NCBI RefSeq assembly: GCF_900166665.1
Contig: NZ_LT800494.1
Location: forward strand, 1,981,144-2,045,143
DNA: 64,000 bases
Source of the DNA: Cytobacillus gottheilii
Lineage (GTDB): Bacteria > Bacillota > Bacilli > Bacillales > Cytobacillaceae
Direction of reading: 5' to 3'
Made by a program: the position numbers and the translations under genes. Of this stretch, positions 35,456 to 43,828 are shown one piece after another. Positions within the stretch are counted from its first letter, which is position 1; the number at the start of each line of letters is the position of its first letter. The notes under the pieces were generated by a model. That model was not told the origin of the DNA and did no database searches. It saw only the letters and a program-made list of their open reading frames with translations.

Positions 35456-36208
35456 TTAAAGCATTAAAATTTCTAATTTTGGAGCGCCTGTAACAGAGCC
35501 AACGAGAAAAATGGTGTAAATATGATTGGCCTTGAATACAAGGTTGTCAAGTGAATGTATATGATTATCACTGCCTGCTACTCTAGCATGAAGATGAACG
35601 GTCATAGGAGATATGCCCAGGTATTCACTTGCTTCACGGTACTCAATGCTATGAAAGACTACATCTCCGTTTTTAACGGCTAAATCAATGGAAGGGGCAT
35701 CTGTTGACAAGTGAATAAATCGAAAGGCTGCTTCACCGTGAGGAACAATTTGATCGTCTTCAAATAATGTTGCTTTAACATTGTCTTCAACTTTTGATGC
35801 TGTGATTGTGTATGCTTTACCAGGCTCAATTTTTATTTTTTGACTTATAATGGTTTGTATTGTCGTGCCTGCTGGATAAACATCAAGCTGATATGTTCCA
35901 GCGGGCAATGATAAGTAACTGCTTGCCTCGGCATACTGAAATTCCTGTAAAACACGGGACCCATTTAAGTAGACATCTGTTTTCTCAAAATCATGGGCAG
36001 CATGAAGCAGGCGCACTCTGCTTGGCAATATTTGCAGTGGCTGGAGAGAGTTTGTCCTTTGTTGATTGATCGCAGCATAAAAGTGTTTTAAGTACTTTTG
36101 ATAATACCAGGTATACTTTTCAATGTCTGTATATTTATAATAATTTGCTTTATGTCTGTATTGGTCCGCTTTTAGATAATGAGTCTGCGAAAATGAATGG
36201 TTCTCCAC
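35456..36208 (-). CDS. DUF4397 domain protein
   Basis: The 250-residue protein begins with a hydrophilic, Tyr-rich segment (about 1-60) and then has DUF4397-type beta domains. The signature RVRLLHAAHDFEKTDVYLNG near 63 is repeated as FRFIHLSTDAPSIDLAVKNG near 165. It has no signal peptide. DUF4397 proteins are often surface or spore associated in Bacillus, but the function is unknown. I use GTG at 36208, which follows AAGGAGG; the 18 codons upstream are unlikely to be translated. It is transcribed divergently from the rsgA leader. Confidence 0.82.
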   Translation of the reverse strand: MENHSFSQTHYLKADQYRHKANYYKYTDIEKYTWYYQKYLKHFYAAINQQRTNSLQPLQILPSRVRLLHAAHDFEKTDVYLNGSRVLQEFQYAEASSYLSLPAGTYQLDVYPAGTTIQTIISQKIKIEPGKAYTITASKVEDNVKATLFEDDQIVPHGEAAFRFIHLSTDAPSIDLAVKNGDVVFHSIEYREASEYLGISPMTVHLHARVAGSDNHIHSLDNLVFKANHIYTIFLVGSVTGAPKLEILML

Positions 36209-36329
36209 AAAAATGACCTCCTTGCAGTTTCTGGTCTGATCTGGTAATAGCAGAGTATGCAATTTAGAAGGGGCAGGTGCCTAAAAATTCCAATTCATAA
36301 TCCCAATATAGGATTTTTATAATAACTGT

Positions 36330-36357
36330 TTGCATTTTCAGAATATAGTGATATAAT
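36330..36357 (+). promoter_or_regulatory. Sigma-A promoter of the rsgA leader transcript
   Basis: TTGCAT (36330-36335), 16 nt and TATAAT (36352-36357) place the start of transcription near 36365, about 195 nt before the rsgA start codon. This leaves a long leader. Confidence 0.65.
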
Positions 36358-36388
36358 TAAATAATTAAGAGTGAAAGGGTGATGTGTT

Positions 36389-36460
36389 ATGTCAAGCTTA
36401 TACGGTTATATCTCAGTAATTGAACGTAATAGCACAGCCCAATTGGAATGTAAAAGATAA
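36389..36460 (+). CDS. 23-residue leader peptide in the rsgA 5' region
   Basis: ATG 36389 lies behind AAAGGGTGAT. The frame encodes MSSLYGYISVIERN...LECKR and stops with TAA at 36458-36460. Codons 15-18 contain CACAGCCCA (36433-36441), which is complementary to TGGGCTGTG inside the downstream terminator. The layout (promoter, short peptide, alternative pairings, terminator, gene) is that of translation-controlled attenuation. Peptide translation is predicted, not shown. Confidence 0.6.
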   Translation: MSSLYGYISVIERNSTAQLECKR

Positions 36461-36536
36461 ATCGTCAATAAAGACGTTTTTTTCTCTTTCGTTTATTAAA
36501 CCATGGGCTGTGTATGCCTGTGGTTTTTATTATTTT
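36433..36536 (+). promoter_or_regulatory. Candidate attenuator in the rsgA leader (antiterminator versus terminator)
   Basis: The terminator is AAACCATGGGC (36498-36508), a 7-nt loop, GCCTGTGGTTT (36516-36526) and a T-rich tail to 36536: 11 pairs including two G-T. The competing helix is CACAGCCCA (36433-36441) with TGGGCTGTG (36504-36512), extended by TGG/CCA beyond a 2-nt bulge. Both cannot form together. A weaker hairpin, cgtc / gacg followed by seven T (36463-36483), lies between. A ribosome on the leader peptide would cover the left antiterminator arm. Confidence 0.6.
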
Positions 36537-36561
36537 ATAAGCGAAAGCGGAGGAAACGAAT

Positions 36562-37614
36562 TTGACATTAGAAAAATTAGGGTATAATCAATATTTTCAC
36601 GACTTATTTGAACGGTTTGAAAAGGACGGATATGTGGCAGGGCGAGTCACATTGGAACATAAACGATCTTATCGTGTTGTAACCGAAATGCGGGAATTAC
36701 TTTGTGAAGTATCAGGGAAATTTTCTTATGAAGCAACCGAAAGAGAAGATTACCCGGCTGTTGGGGACTGGGTTGTTGTAAAAGAAATGGACGGAGAAGA
36801 TCGCGGTATTATTCATCATATCTTACCGAGGAAAAGTAAATTTTCACGAAAAGTCGCAGGTGTAAGTACAGAGGAGCAAATAGTCGCGACAAATGTGGAT
36901 ACCGTATTTTTAGTCAACTCATTAAATGAGGACTTAAATATTAGAAGAATTGAAAGATATTTATTGTTGTCATGGGAAAGCGGCGCTAATCCTGTCATTA
37001 TATTAACCAAATCTGATTTATGTCAGGACCTCTCTTTAAAGCTGGCTCAGATTGAAGCGGTAGCGCTTGGTGTTCCAGTCATCCCTGTAAGTGTTGTAAC
37101 AGAAGATGGACTCGAGCAACTGACCTCTTATCTGCAAAAGGGTAAAACGGTGGCATTACTAGGATCATCTGGTGTTGGGAAATCTACCTTGACCAACTAT
37201 TTCCTTGGAGATGAAAAGCAAAAGGTACAGGAAATTAGGGGTGCTGATGACAAAGGAAGACATACGACCACACATCGTGAATTAGTACTTCTTCCTAACG
37301 GCGGTATTTTAATTGATACACCTGGGATGCGGGAATTGCAATTATGGGATAGTGATCACGGTGTAAGCGAAAGCTTTAGTGATATTGAAGAAGCCGCTAA
37401 GGAATGTAGGTTTAGGGACTGCCAGCATGAAAATGAACCTGGCTGTGCAGTAATGGCAAGAATTAAGGCAGGCGAGATGGAGGAAGGACGATTATACAGT
37501 TATAAAAAGCTGATGAGAGAGCTTGCCTATCTTGACCGGAAACAAGATAAACGTGCACAGGCGGAACAGAAAAAGAGATGGAAAAGTATATCCTCGCAAT
37601 CGAAAAATCGGTAA
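36562..37614 (+). CDS. rsgA: Ribosome small subunit-dependent GTPase A (RsgA) paralogue
   Basis: The 350-residue protein has an N-terminal OB-fold (about 15-95) and a circularly permuted GTPase: G4 ILTKSD near 150, G1 GSSGVGKST near 201 and G3 DTPGM near 252. The C-terminal zinc site is CRFRDCQHENEPGC near 282-295. RsgA tests late 30S subunit assembly. The neighbours (ypmS, msrA) are not those of the housekeeping rsgA/yloQ, which lies near prkC in Bacillus, so this is probably a second copy. The start is TTG behind gcggagg. Regulation by the leader attenuator is inferred. Confidence 0.88.
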   Translation: MTLEKLGYNQYFHDLFERFEKDGYVAGRVTLEHKRSYRVVTEMRELLCEVSGKFSYEATEREDYPAVGDWVVVKEMDGEDRGIIHHILPRKSKFSRKVAGVSTEEQIVATNVDTVFLVNSLNEDLNIRRIERYLLLSWESGANPVIILTKSDLCQDLSLKLAQIEAVALGVPVIPVSVVTEDGLEQLTSYLQKGKTVALLGSSGVGKSTLTNYFLGDEKQKVQEIRGADDKGRHTTTHRELVLLPNGGILIDTPGMRELQLWDSDHGVSESFSDIEEAAKECRFRDCQHENEPGCAVMARIKAGEMEEGRLYSYKKLMRELAYLDRKQDKRAQAEQKKRWKSISSQSKNR

Positions 37615-37619
37615 AGGTG

Positions 37620-37880
37620 AGAGGCTGGGACATAAGTATTCAACACACTCATAGACCCGAATGGTTAGGAAGTCATCTTTCTAATCATTCGGTTTTTTTA
37701 TGATTATATATATTTTACTAACATGAGTGAAATGGAGCGGAGGACCATGAACTCATGTGGGCAATAGAGGAAAGGGGGAGACTCTGCAGCAGCTTTGCTT
37801 CGAATAGGCTCAGCATGTGCTTCCACGTAATAAAACAGGGGCCGCAGCGCAGGTGGAACGGACTCAATTGACCTCTAGTC
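37620..37880 (+). repeat. Dispersed repeat, copy F (right end lost)
   Basis: AGAGGCTGGGACATAA starts 5 bp after the rsgA stop and is followed by the hairpin cgaatggttaggaag...tttctaatcattcgg with seven T. The core gagtgaaatggagcggagga and gcgcaggtggaacggact is present, but no gtcccagcctc end can be found, so the right border is approximate. The remaining bases up to msrA show nothing more. Confidence 0.82.
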
Positions 37881-37985
37881 TATTTTCTTGCATATTATCT
37901 TATTTTTCTTTACTCTTATGTTGAATGCGTTAAACCTCTTCAAATAGGGAATATGTATGAAGAGAAGCTGAAAGAGGTGGACGGA

Positions 37986-38525
37986 ATGGAAAAGCAGCAG
38001 TATAAATTAGCTACGTTTGCAGGAGGTTGCTTTTGGTGTATGGTAAAACCATTTGACGAGCAGCCTGGTATAATGGAAGTGCTGTCAGGCTATACAGGCG
38101 GGACGAAAGAAGACCCTACTTATGAAGAAGTATGCTCGGAAACAACCGGTCATTATGAAGCTGTGCAAATTAAGTATGATCCTGATGTATTTCCATATGA
38201 AAATCTGCTGCAATTATACTGGCAGCAAATTGATCCAACTGATGCTGGCGGTCAGTTTTATGACCGAGGTCAATCGTATCAGACAGCGATTTTCTATCAT
38301 GACGAGCAGCAAAAGGAAATGGCAGAACAATCGAAGCAAAAGCTTTCGGAAAGCGGTAAATTTCAGAAGCCCATTCAAACAAAGATTTTACCAGCATCCG
38401 TATTTTATTCTGCTGAAGATTATCATCAGCACTATTACAAGAAGAATCCGCTTAGATATAATGCATACCAGCAGGGCTCAGGGAGAGCGGATTATATTAA
38501 GAGACATTGGGGTGAACAGAAATGA
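37986..38525 (+). CDS. msrA: Peptide methionine sulfoxide reductase MsrA
   Basis: The 179-residue enzyme reduces Met-S-sulfoxide. The active site is GGCFWC (Cys 15 and 18), followed by the family blocks [23 protein letters not shown] and [11 protein letters not shown] 37986 lies after aaagaggtgg; an ATG 11 codons upstream is possible but less well placed. The stop overlaps the msrB start by 4 bp. Confidence 0.96.
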   Translation: MEKQQYKLATFAGGCFWCMVKPFDEQPGIMEVLSGYTGGTKEDPTYEEVCSETTGHYEAVQIKYDPDVFPYENLLQLYWQQIDPTDAGGQFYDRGQSYQTAIFYHDEQQKEMAEQSKQKLSESGKFQKPIQTKILPASVFYSAEDYHQHYYKKNPLRYNAYQQGSGRADYIKRHWGEQK

Positions 38526-38956
38526 CAAATAAGAATGAGTTGAAAGAGAAATTAAACCCAATGCAATATGAAGTAACACAGCATAATGGAACCGAGCCGC
38601 CTTTCAGAAATGAATACTGGGATGAGTTCGGAGATGGCATTTATGTAGATATTGTATCAGGCAAACCTTTATTCAGTTCACTTGATAAATATGATGCAGG
38701 ATGCGGGTGGCCAAGCTTTACAAAACCCATTGAAGACGAAGAAATTCTTGAAAAAAAAGATTTAAGTCATTTTATGGTTAGAACCGAAGTAAGAAGCAAA
38801 ACGGCTGACTCACATCTTGGACATGTTTTTGACGATGGACCTGGTCCATCTGGGTTGCGTTATTGCATTAATTCAGCTGCATTAAAATTTATTCCGAAAG
38901 AGAAGCTGCAAGAAGAGGGCTATGAAGTTTATTTGAAATTGTTTCAAGAAAAATAA
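38522..38956 (+). CDS. msrB: Peptide methionine sulfoxide reductase MsrB
   Basis: The 144-residue enzyme reduces Met-R-sulfoxide and complements MsrA. Visible blocks are [13 protein letters not shown], the CGWPSF substrate pocket, [12 protein letters not shown] and [11 protein letters not shown] with the catalytic Cys. The two zinc-binding CxxC pairs found in many MsrB proteins are absent, as in B. subtilis MsrB. It is translationally coupled to msrA and followed after 18 bp by ypqE. Confidence 0.96.
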   Translation: MTNKNELKEKLNPMQYEVTQHNGTEPPFRNEYWDEFGDGIYVDIVSGKPLFSSLDKYDAGCGWPSFTKPIEDEEILEKKDLSHFMVRTEVRSKTADSHLGHVFDDGPGPSGLRYCINSAALKFIPKEKLQEEGYEVYLKLFQEK

Positions 38957-38974
38957 AAGTAAAAGGTGATCATG

Positions 38975-39469
38975 ATGTTTAAAAAGTTATTTGGCAAAAA
39001 AGAAGAAGTAAAATCTGTGGACATTTTCGCTCCTCTTTCTGGAGCTGCAGTTTCCTTAGAAACGGTACCGGATCCTGTATTCGCTGAAAAAATGATGGGT
39101 GATGGCATTGCCATCGAACCAACTGAAGGAATTATAGTTTCTCCTGTTAAGGGCGAGGTACTTCAAGTGTTTCCTACAAAGCATGCTGTTGGGCTTAAGG
39201 CAGAAAACGGAGCTGAAATCTTAATTCATATTGGCTTAGAGACAGTTTCAATGAATGGAGAAGGCTTTGAGGCACATGTGAGTGAGGGATCAAAAGTAGA
39301 AGTAGGGGATCAGCTCGTTACTTTTGATATGAACTTAGTAAAAGAAAAAGCAAAGAGCACGATTACTCCTGTCATTATAACAAACAGCGACCAAGTGACT
39401 ATAGAAAAACAATTATCGTCATCTGTTCAAAGAGCATCAAATGTCGTTATGACAGTTACAATGAATTAA
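38975..39469 (+). CDS. ypqE: PTS glucose-type EIIA domain protein (YpqE)
   Basis: The 164-residue single-domain EIIA-glc protein carries the phosphorylated His in GAEILIHIGLETV near residue 87 and the second active-site His in PTKHAVGLK near 70. It accepts phosphate from HPr and can pass it to EIIB domains encoded elsewhere. ATG 38975 (or 38972) follows aaaaggtg. It ends the msrA-msrB-ypqE group, an arrangement resembling the ypqE region of B. subtilis, and shares a bidirectional terminator with the convergent hydrolase gene. Confidence 0.92.
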   Translation: MFKKLFGKKEEVKSVDIFAPLSGAAVSLETVPDPVFAEKMMGDGIAIEPTEGIIVSPVKGEVLQVFPTKHAVGLKAENGAEILIHIGLETVSMNGEGFEAHVSEGSKVEVGDQLVTFDMNLVKEKAKSTITPVIITNSDQVTIEKQLSSSVQRASNVVMTVTMN

Positions 39470-39499
39470 TTTGAAGAGATCTTTATTATTCACTTTTAA

Positions 39500-39546
39500 A
39501 ATGCGCCTAAAAACAATTTTCTGCTTTTAGGCGCATTTGCTTTTTA
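39500..39546. terminator. Bidirectional rho-independent terminator
   Basis: The stem aatgcgcctaaaa / ttttaggcgcatt is flanked by T-rich sequence toward ypqE and A/T-rich sequence toward the minus-strand gene. Confidence 0.85.
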
Positions 39547-40635
39547 CTATTTATCCGTAATAATTGATGAGATGGCAACAGTATGATGTGATGATGTATT
39601 ATTTAAGGATTTTTCACCTTTTGATACGAATGTAACTGTGTGCTGAGTGTTCTCTAAACCACTGGCAATATATAAGTATCTTTCCCTCTCAAATGGCCAC
39701 CAGGTAGATATTTCAGTCAGCCATTTGCCGTCTAGATAAACATCTGCTTTTCCTCCTAATTCACTTCGCATTGCCCGTATTCCAAGCATTGAGCCTGTAA
39801 AAGAGTATTCCAGAATATCTCCTTTAGATTCACTGATCCAAAAATCTTTTTCTTTTGTAAAACCTGCTGCTGTTTGCACATCCTGTATTTCCTTTAAGCT
39901 GATCTCTGCATAAGGATGAAGAGGATCTGCCAAATAAGCAATATTCTCCTGTTTTAAAGTGAGCTGTTGCAGCTTTTCTAATACGGCCGCACTATATAGC
40001 TCATATCCCCGATCGTTTGGGTGAACTAGATCAGTTGTCAGCTTATTGACAGATAAACCGGATGTTGAAAATGCAAGTCGCATATCAATATTTTTAGCGT
40101 TATAGTGATCAGAAATGTCTTTAATGCTCGTTGCAAATTGATCTTCCGTCAGAGAGCTTTCTGTAAACGTAATAATCTCACTGTCAGGATAGTTCTGTTT
40201 TGCTTTTCTAATCAGTGCCTCATAGGTTTGAGCAAATTGAGAAACATTCATATACTTGCGATCATTTTCTCCGAAGACGATGAAAATAAGATCTATATAG
40301 TCGTCAGGCTTGCCATTTTGAAGCTTGTACAATCCCTCAAATGCAGTGGCGCCACTTTGAACAAGCAAATGTCTTTTGGTTTTCACTTTAAAATTCTCTG
40401 ACAGAGCATTTTCCATTTGGCTGAACCATGTTTTAGATTTATGTGATACACCCGAACCTCTGCCGATGCTGTCACCTATAATTAAATAGCTGATGTCTTC
40501 CTTATTAGCCAATTTCTCATATAGGCTCTCAGATTCTGCTGACCCTTTAGAAGAAGAAAAATAATTAATAATAAAGGTTATTCCAGTGACTGCAGTAAAA
40601 ATAAAAATGAAAATTCCGACTTTTTTCTTTAGCAT
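39547..40635 (-). CDS. Membrane-anchored SGNH/GDSL hydrolase
   Basis: The 362-residue protein has an N-terminal membrane anchor (about 5-26). SGNH motifs are LIIGDSIGRGSG (Ser near 55), VFGENDRKY near 122 and TTDLVHPNDRGYELY (catalytic Asp/His) near 209. The C-terminal 130 residues look like a beta-sandwich (ADVYLDGKWLTEISTWW), perhaps carbohydrate binding. It may deacylate a cell-wall or exopolysaccharide polymer, but that is inference. The start follows aaggaatgact. Confidence 0.82.
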   Translation of the reverse strand: MLKKKVGIFIFIFTAVTGITFIINYFSSSKGSAESESLYEKLANKEDISYLIIGDSIGRGSGVSHKSKTWFSQMENALSENFKVKTKRHLLVQSGATAFEGLYKLQNGKPDDYIDLIFIVFGENDRKYMNVSQFAQTYEALIRKAKQNYPDSEIITFTESSLTEDQFATSIKDISDHYNAKNIDMRLAFSTSGLSVNKLTTDLVHPNDRGYELYSAAVLEKLQQLTLKQENIAYLADPLHPYAEISLKEIQDVQTAAGFTKEKDFWISESKGDILEYSFTGSMLGIRAMRSELGGKADVYLDGKWLTEISTWWPFERERYLYIASGLENTQHTVTFVSKGEKSLNNTSSHHTVAISSIITDK

Positions 40636-40809
40636 ATAGTCATTCCTTCACAAGATTGTACTAATATAATCGTAACGTAAATGTAATAAAAATGAAAGAA
40701 AAAGAATTAACTGGAAATTTATAAATATGGGCAAATGCACACTCGGGTCAAGCACCTAATACATAAGTTAATATTGAAAATGCCTAAAACAAATGAGGAG
40801 AGGATATTT

Positions 40810-40983
40810 ATGAATTACGGTTATAACTACGGATGCGGAGATCCTTGCTATACTCCTAGCTACAGCTACCCAGTTGCAGGTGCATACTCTTATCCAGCTA
40901 CTGGCGGATTTCAAGGATTTGCGTTAATCGTTGTATTATTCATCCTGCTAATTATTATCGGCGCTAGCTGCTACGGAAAATAA
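40810..40983 (+). CDS. yjcZ: YjcZ family small sporulation-associated membrane protein
   Basis: The 57-residue protein begins with a Gly/Tyr/Cys-rich segment (MNYGYNYGCGDPCYTPSYSY) and ends in the typical GFALIVVLFILLIIIGASC helix. YjcZ-type proteins are abundant in Bacillus and associated with sporulation; the function is unknown. ATG 40810 follows gaggagagg; the frame upstream is not coding. A terminator follows 15 bp after the stop. Confidence 0.85.
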   Translation: MNYGYNYGCGDPCYTPSYSYPVAGAYSYPATGGFQGFALIVVLFILLIIIGASCYGK

Positions 40984-40997
40984 AATAAGTACGATTT

Positions 40998-41030
40998 AAA
41001 AACTGCCTGTTTATCGGGCAGTTTTTTTAT
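40998..41030 (+). terminator. Rho-independent terminator after yjcZ
   Basis: The stem aactgcc / ggcagtt is followed by seven T. Confidence 0.85.
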
Positions 41031-41092
41031 ATGAAAGAAACCGTCATTCACATCATATAATTGAAAGAATTGACAAGAATGAGGTGGGGAAA

Positions 41093-42448
41093 TTGGATCC
41101 TTCTTATTTAATTAAACCACTGTTAGATGAAACATACCCGCTTATTGATTATGGAAAAGGAGTCTATTTATACGACCAGGACGGAAAAGACTATTTAGAT
41201 GCATGCTCTGGAGCTATAACAGCCAATATAGGACACGGTGTGAAGGAAATCATTTCTGCAGCAGCCAAACAGGCTGAAAAAGTATCTTTTGTATATCGTT
41301 CCCAATTTAGCAGTGAGGCTGCTGAACAGCTGGCGAAAAAAATAGCACAATGTGCATATGGTGATTTGAATTGGAGTTTTTTTGTTAACAGCGGTTCTGA
41401 AGCGACCGAAACGGCTATGAAAATTGCTATTCAATACTGGCAGGAACAAGGAATCTATACGAAAACAAAAATTCTATCCCGCTGGATCAGTTACCATGGC
41501 ATTACGCTCGGAGCCTTGTCCTTATCAGGGCATAGAGGGCGCAGATCTCGATTTATGCCTCTTCTTGAGGATAGCCCTGTACTGCCGCCGCCTTATTGCT
41601 ATCGTTGTCCTTTTCATGAAGAGCAGGGCAGCTGTCAGTATAGCTGTGCACATGAGCTTGATCTTATTATAAAAAGAATGGGAGCAGAGCATATCGCCGC
41701 TTTTATTGCTGAGCCTATTGTTGGCGCTGCTGGTGCGGCACTGACACCTCCTAAAGAATATTACAAGATTATAAAAAAAATATGTGAAAAGCACGGCATT
41801 CTTTTTATAGCCGATGAAGTGATGACCGGGTTTGGCAGAACTGGAAAAATGTTTGCAGCAGAGCATTGGGATACGGCTCCAGACATTGTTGCTCTAGGGA
41901 AAGGAATGGGAGCAGGCTATACGGCCATTGCCGCAGCCTTAGTCAGTGATCATGTGATGGAACCAATTCTCAAAGGATCAAAAAGCATCATGAGCGGACA
42001 CACATTAAGTGCTAACCCGCAAAGCTGTGCTGTTTCATTAGCTGTTTTAGAATATATAGAAAAACATAATCTTGTAAAACAAGCTGAGGAAAAAGGCGTG
42101 TACTTAAAAGACCTTTTACAAAAACTTCAATCTTCCTTTCCTGTTATCGGCGATATTCGCGGGAAAGGATTAATGCTTGGTCTTGAATTTGTTCAAGATC
42201 CAATCAAGAAGACGGTTTTCCCTCGTGCGATGCAGTTTACGCAGCGGCTGATTTCTGCTGCGCAGATCAATGGTTTGCTTCTTTATCCAGCTGGTGCTGG
42301 TGAAGATGGAATTCATGGAGATGCTATTCTAATTGCTCCCCCTTTGACCATTACGGAAGAAGAGATGAATGAATTAGGAAATCGGCTTGAGAAAACGCTT
42401 CAAGTGCTCATGAATGATGACAGTCTAACAAGGGAGGAAGGTGCGTAA
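41093..42448 (+). CDS. yodT: Class III aminotransferase YodT (beta-lysine pathway)
   Basis: The 451-residue PLP enzyme has FFVNSGSEATETA near 104 (cofactor phosphate), the FIADEVMTGFGRTGKMF block near 240 and the Schiff-base Lys in IVALGKGMGAGY near 269. TTG 41093 lies 6 nt after gaggtg; the GTG nine bases upstream is inside that site. Together with yodS, yodR, yodQ, yodP and kamA it forms the lysine catabolic set of B. subtilis. The likely reaction is removal of the 3-amino group of N6-acetyl-beta-lysine (inference from the pathway). A CATATAAT box at 41054 may be a sporulation or sigma-A promoter element. Confidence 0.85.
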   Translation: MDPSYLIKPLLDETYPLIDYGKGVYLYDQDGKDYLDACSGAITANIGHGVKEIISAAAKQAEKVSFVYRSQFSSEAAEQLAKKIAQCAYGDLNWSFFVNSGSEATETAMKIAIQYWQEQGIYTKTKILSRWISYHGITLGALSLSGHRGRRSRFMPLLEDSPVLPPPYCYRCPFHEEQGSCQYSCAHELDLIIKRMGAEHIAAFIAEPIVGAAGAALTPPKEYYKIIKKICEKHGILFIADEVMTGFGRTGKMFAAEHWDTAPDIVALGKGMGAGYTAIAAALVSDHVMEPILKGSKSIMSGHTLSANPQSCAVSLAVLEYIEKHNLVKQAEEKGVYLKDLLQKLQSSFPVIGDIRGKGLMLGLEFVQDPIKKTVFPRAMQFTQRLISAAQINGLLLYPAGAGEDGIHGDAILIAPPLTITEEEMNELGNRLEKTLQVLMNDDSLTREEGA

Positions 42449-42451
42449 ACG

Positions 42452-43144
42452 TTGGATAATTCATTTGAAAAAATAACATCATTCCAGAAAATGAAACCAT
42501 TATTTAAAAGTGGTATGACCATTATGTATGGTGGTTTTGGTGGAATTGGGACACCTCCAGGTTTAATTGATGTGATTCTGGACAGCGGAGCAGAAGACTT
42601 ACACCTAATAGGAAATGACACAGGATTTCCTGACATTGGGATTGGAAAGGTTGTATGTGCCGAGAGAGTTAAATCCATTATTACTTCGCATATCGGGTCA
42701 AATCCGGTTGCAGGTCAATTTATGACATCGGGAAAGCTGGCTGTTGAATTCTCTCCGCAAGGCATTTTAGCAGAAAGAATCCGGGCAGGCGGTGTTGGGA
42801 TACCGGCCATTCTATCTGATATTGGAACGGAAAATTCATTCGTAGCTAATCAGAAACCAAGGTGTAAGCTGCATGATGCAGAGTATTTAATTGAAACGGC
42901 TTTATCGGCTGATATATCCATTGTTCATGCAAAACAGGCTGATCCGTTTGGAAACTTAATCTACGATAAAAGTGCCCGCAATACAAACCCGCTCGTCGCG
43001 ATGGCAGGTAAAATGACGATTGCAGAGGTCGAGGAAATCGTTCCTCTGGGAAGTCTTGATCCTGATGAAATTGTGACTCCAGGTGTTTTTGTGAACTATA
43101 TCGTTCAATCTGAGGGAGTGAACTGGCAATGGGTTTGGGAATAG
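42452..43144 (+). CDS. yodS: 3-oxoacid CoA-transferase subunit A (YodS)
   Basis: The 230-residue protein has the subunit A glycine loop MYGGFGGIGTPPGLID near residue 25 and SPQGILAERIRAGGVGIPA near 103. It pairs with the next gene product, whose start lies 16 bp inside this gene. The heterodimer should move CoA onto the 3-oxo acid formed by YodT before cleavage. The start is TTG behind gggaggaaggtg. Confidence 0.9.
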   Translation: MDNSFEKITSFQKMKPLFKSGMTIMYGGFGGIGTPPGLIDVILDSGAEDLHLIGNDTGFPDIGIGKVVCAERVKSIITSHIGSNPVAGQFMTSGKLAVEFSPQGILAERIRAGGVGIPAILSDIGTENSFVANQKPRCKLHDAEYLIETALSADISIVHAKQADPFGNLIYDKSARNTNPLVAMAGKMTIAEVEEIVPLGSLDPDEIVTPGVFVNYIVQSEGVNWQWVWE

Positions 43145-43794
43145 ATGTACGAGAAAAAATTGCTAAAAGAGCGGCAGCGGAAATTACGAATGGAATGATT
43201 GTCAATTTGGGCATCGGCATTCCTTCTCTTGTACCCAACCACCTTCCTAATGATATCCATGTTGTATTTCAGGCCGAAAATGGAATCACAGGAATAGGTC
43301 CAAGCCCAGAAAAAGGGTTGGAGGATGCGAATTTATGTAATGCAGGAGGTTTGCCTGTCACCCTTAATAAAGGCGGCTCCTATTGTGACAGCAGCATTGC
43401 ATTTGCGATGATCAGGCGTGGTCTTTTGGATATGACCATTCTAGGCGCATTGCAAGTAAGTGAAGAGGGTGATTTAGCAAATTGGATTGTTCCGGGCAAG
43501 AAGGTTCCAGGTATGGGCGGTGCAATTGAACTCGCACAAAAGTCAAAAAAGGTCGTCGTTTTAATGAACCATATGGACAAAAATGGCGATTCGAAAATTG
43601 TCCAGAAATGTTCATTACCGCTCACATCTTCTAAATCTGTTGACTTAATTATTACCGATATGGCAGTAATTCAGATAACAAAGCAAGGTCTTTTGCTGAC
43701 AGAGGTATTTTTGCCTTATACGATTGAAGATATCATCAAGTACACCGACTGCCGGCTACTCATCTCCGAAAACGTACGATGGAATGAAGGGTAA
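43129..43794 (+). CDS. yodR: 3-oxoacid CoA-transferase subunit B (YodR)
   Basis: The 221-residue protein carries the catalytic Glu in [15 protein letters not shown] near residue 49, which forms the glutamyl-CoA intermediate. The other signatures are [11 protein letters not shown] near 24, [17 protein letters not shown] near 81 and [10 protein letters not shown] near 125. It is translationally coupled with yodS. Substrate specificity is inferred from the cluster. Confidence 0.92.
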   Translation: MGLGIDVREKIAKRAAAEITNGMIVNLGIGIPSLVPNHLPNDIHVVFQAENGITGIGPSPEKGLEDANLCNAGGLPVTLNKGGSYCDSSIAFAMIRRGLLDMTILGALQVSEEGDLANWIVPGKKVPGMGGAIELAQKSKKVVVLMNHMDKNGDSKIVQKCSLPLTSSKSVDLIITDMAVIQITKQGLLLTEVFLPYTIEDIIKYTDCRLLISENVRWNEG

Positions 43795-43828
43795 CTCTTT
43801 TAACCCTTTTCAGAAAGGAGGAAGGAGA

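Noticed and set aside
41028-41061. Sigma-E promoter before yodT
   Set aside because: CATATAAT fits a -10 box, but I find no -35 element at the proper 14-15 nt distance. The B. subtilis operon is sigma-E controlled, so it stays possible but unsupported.
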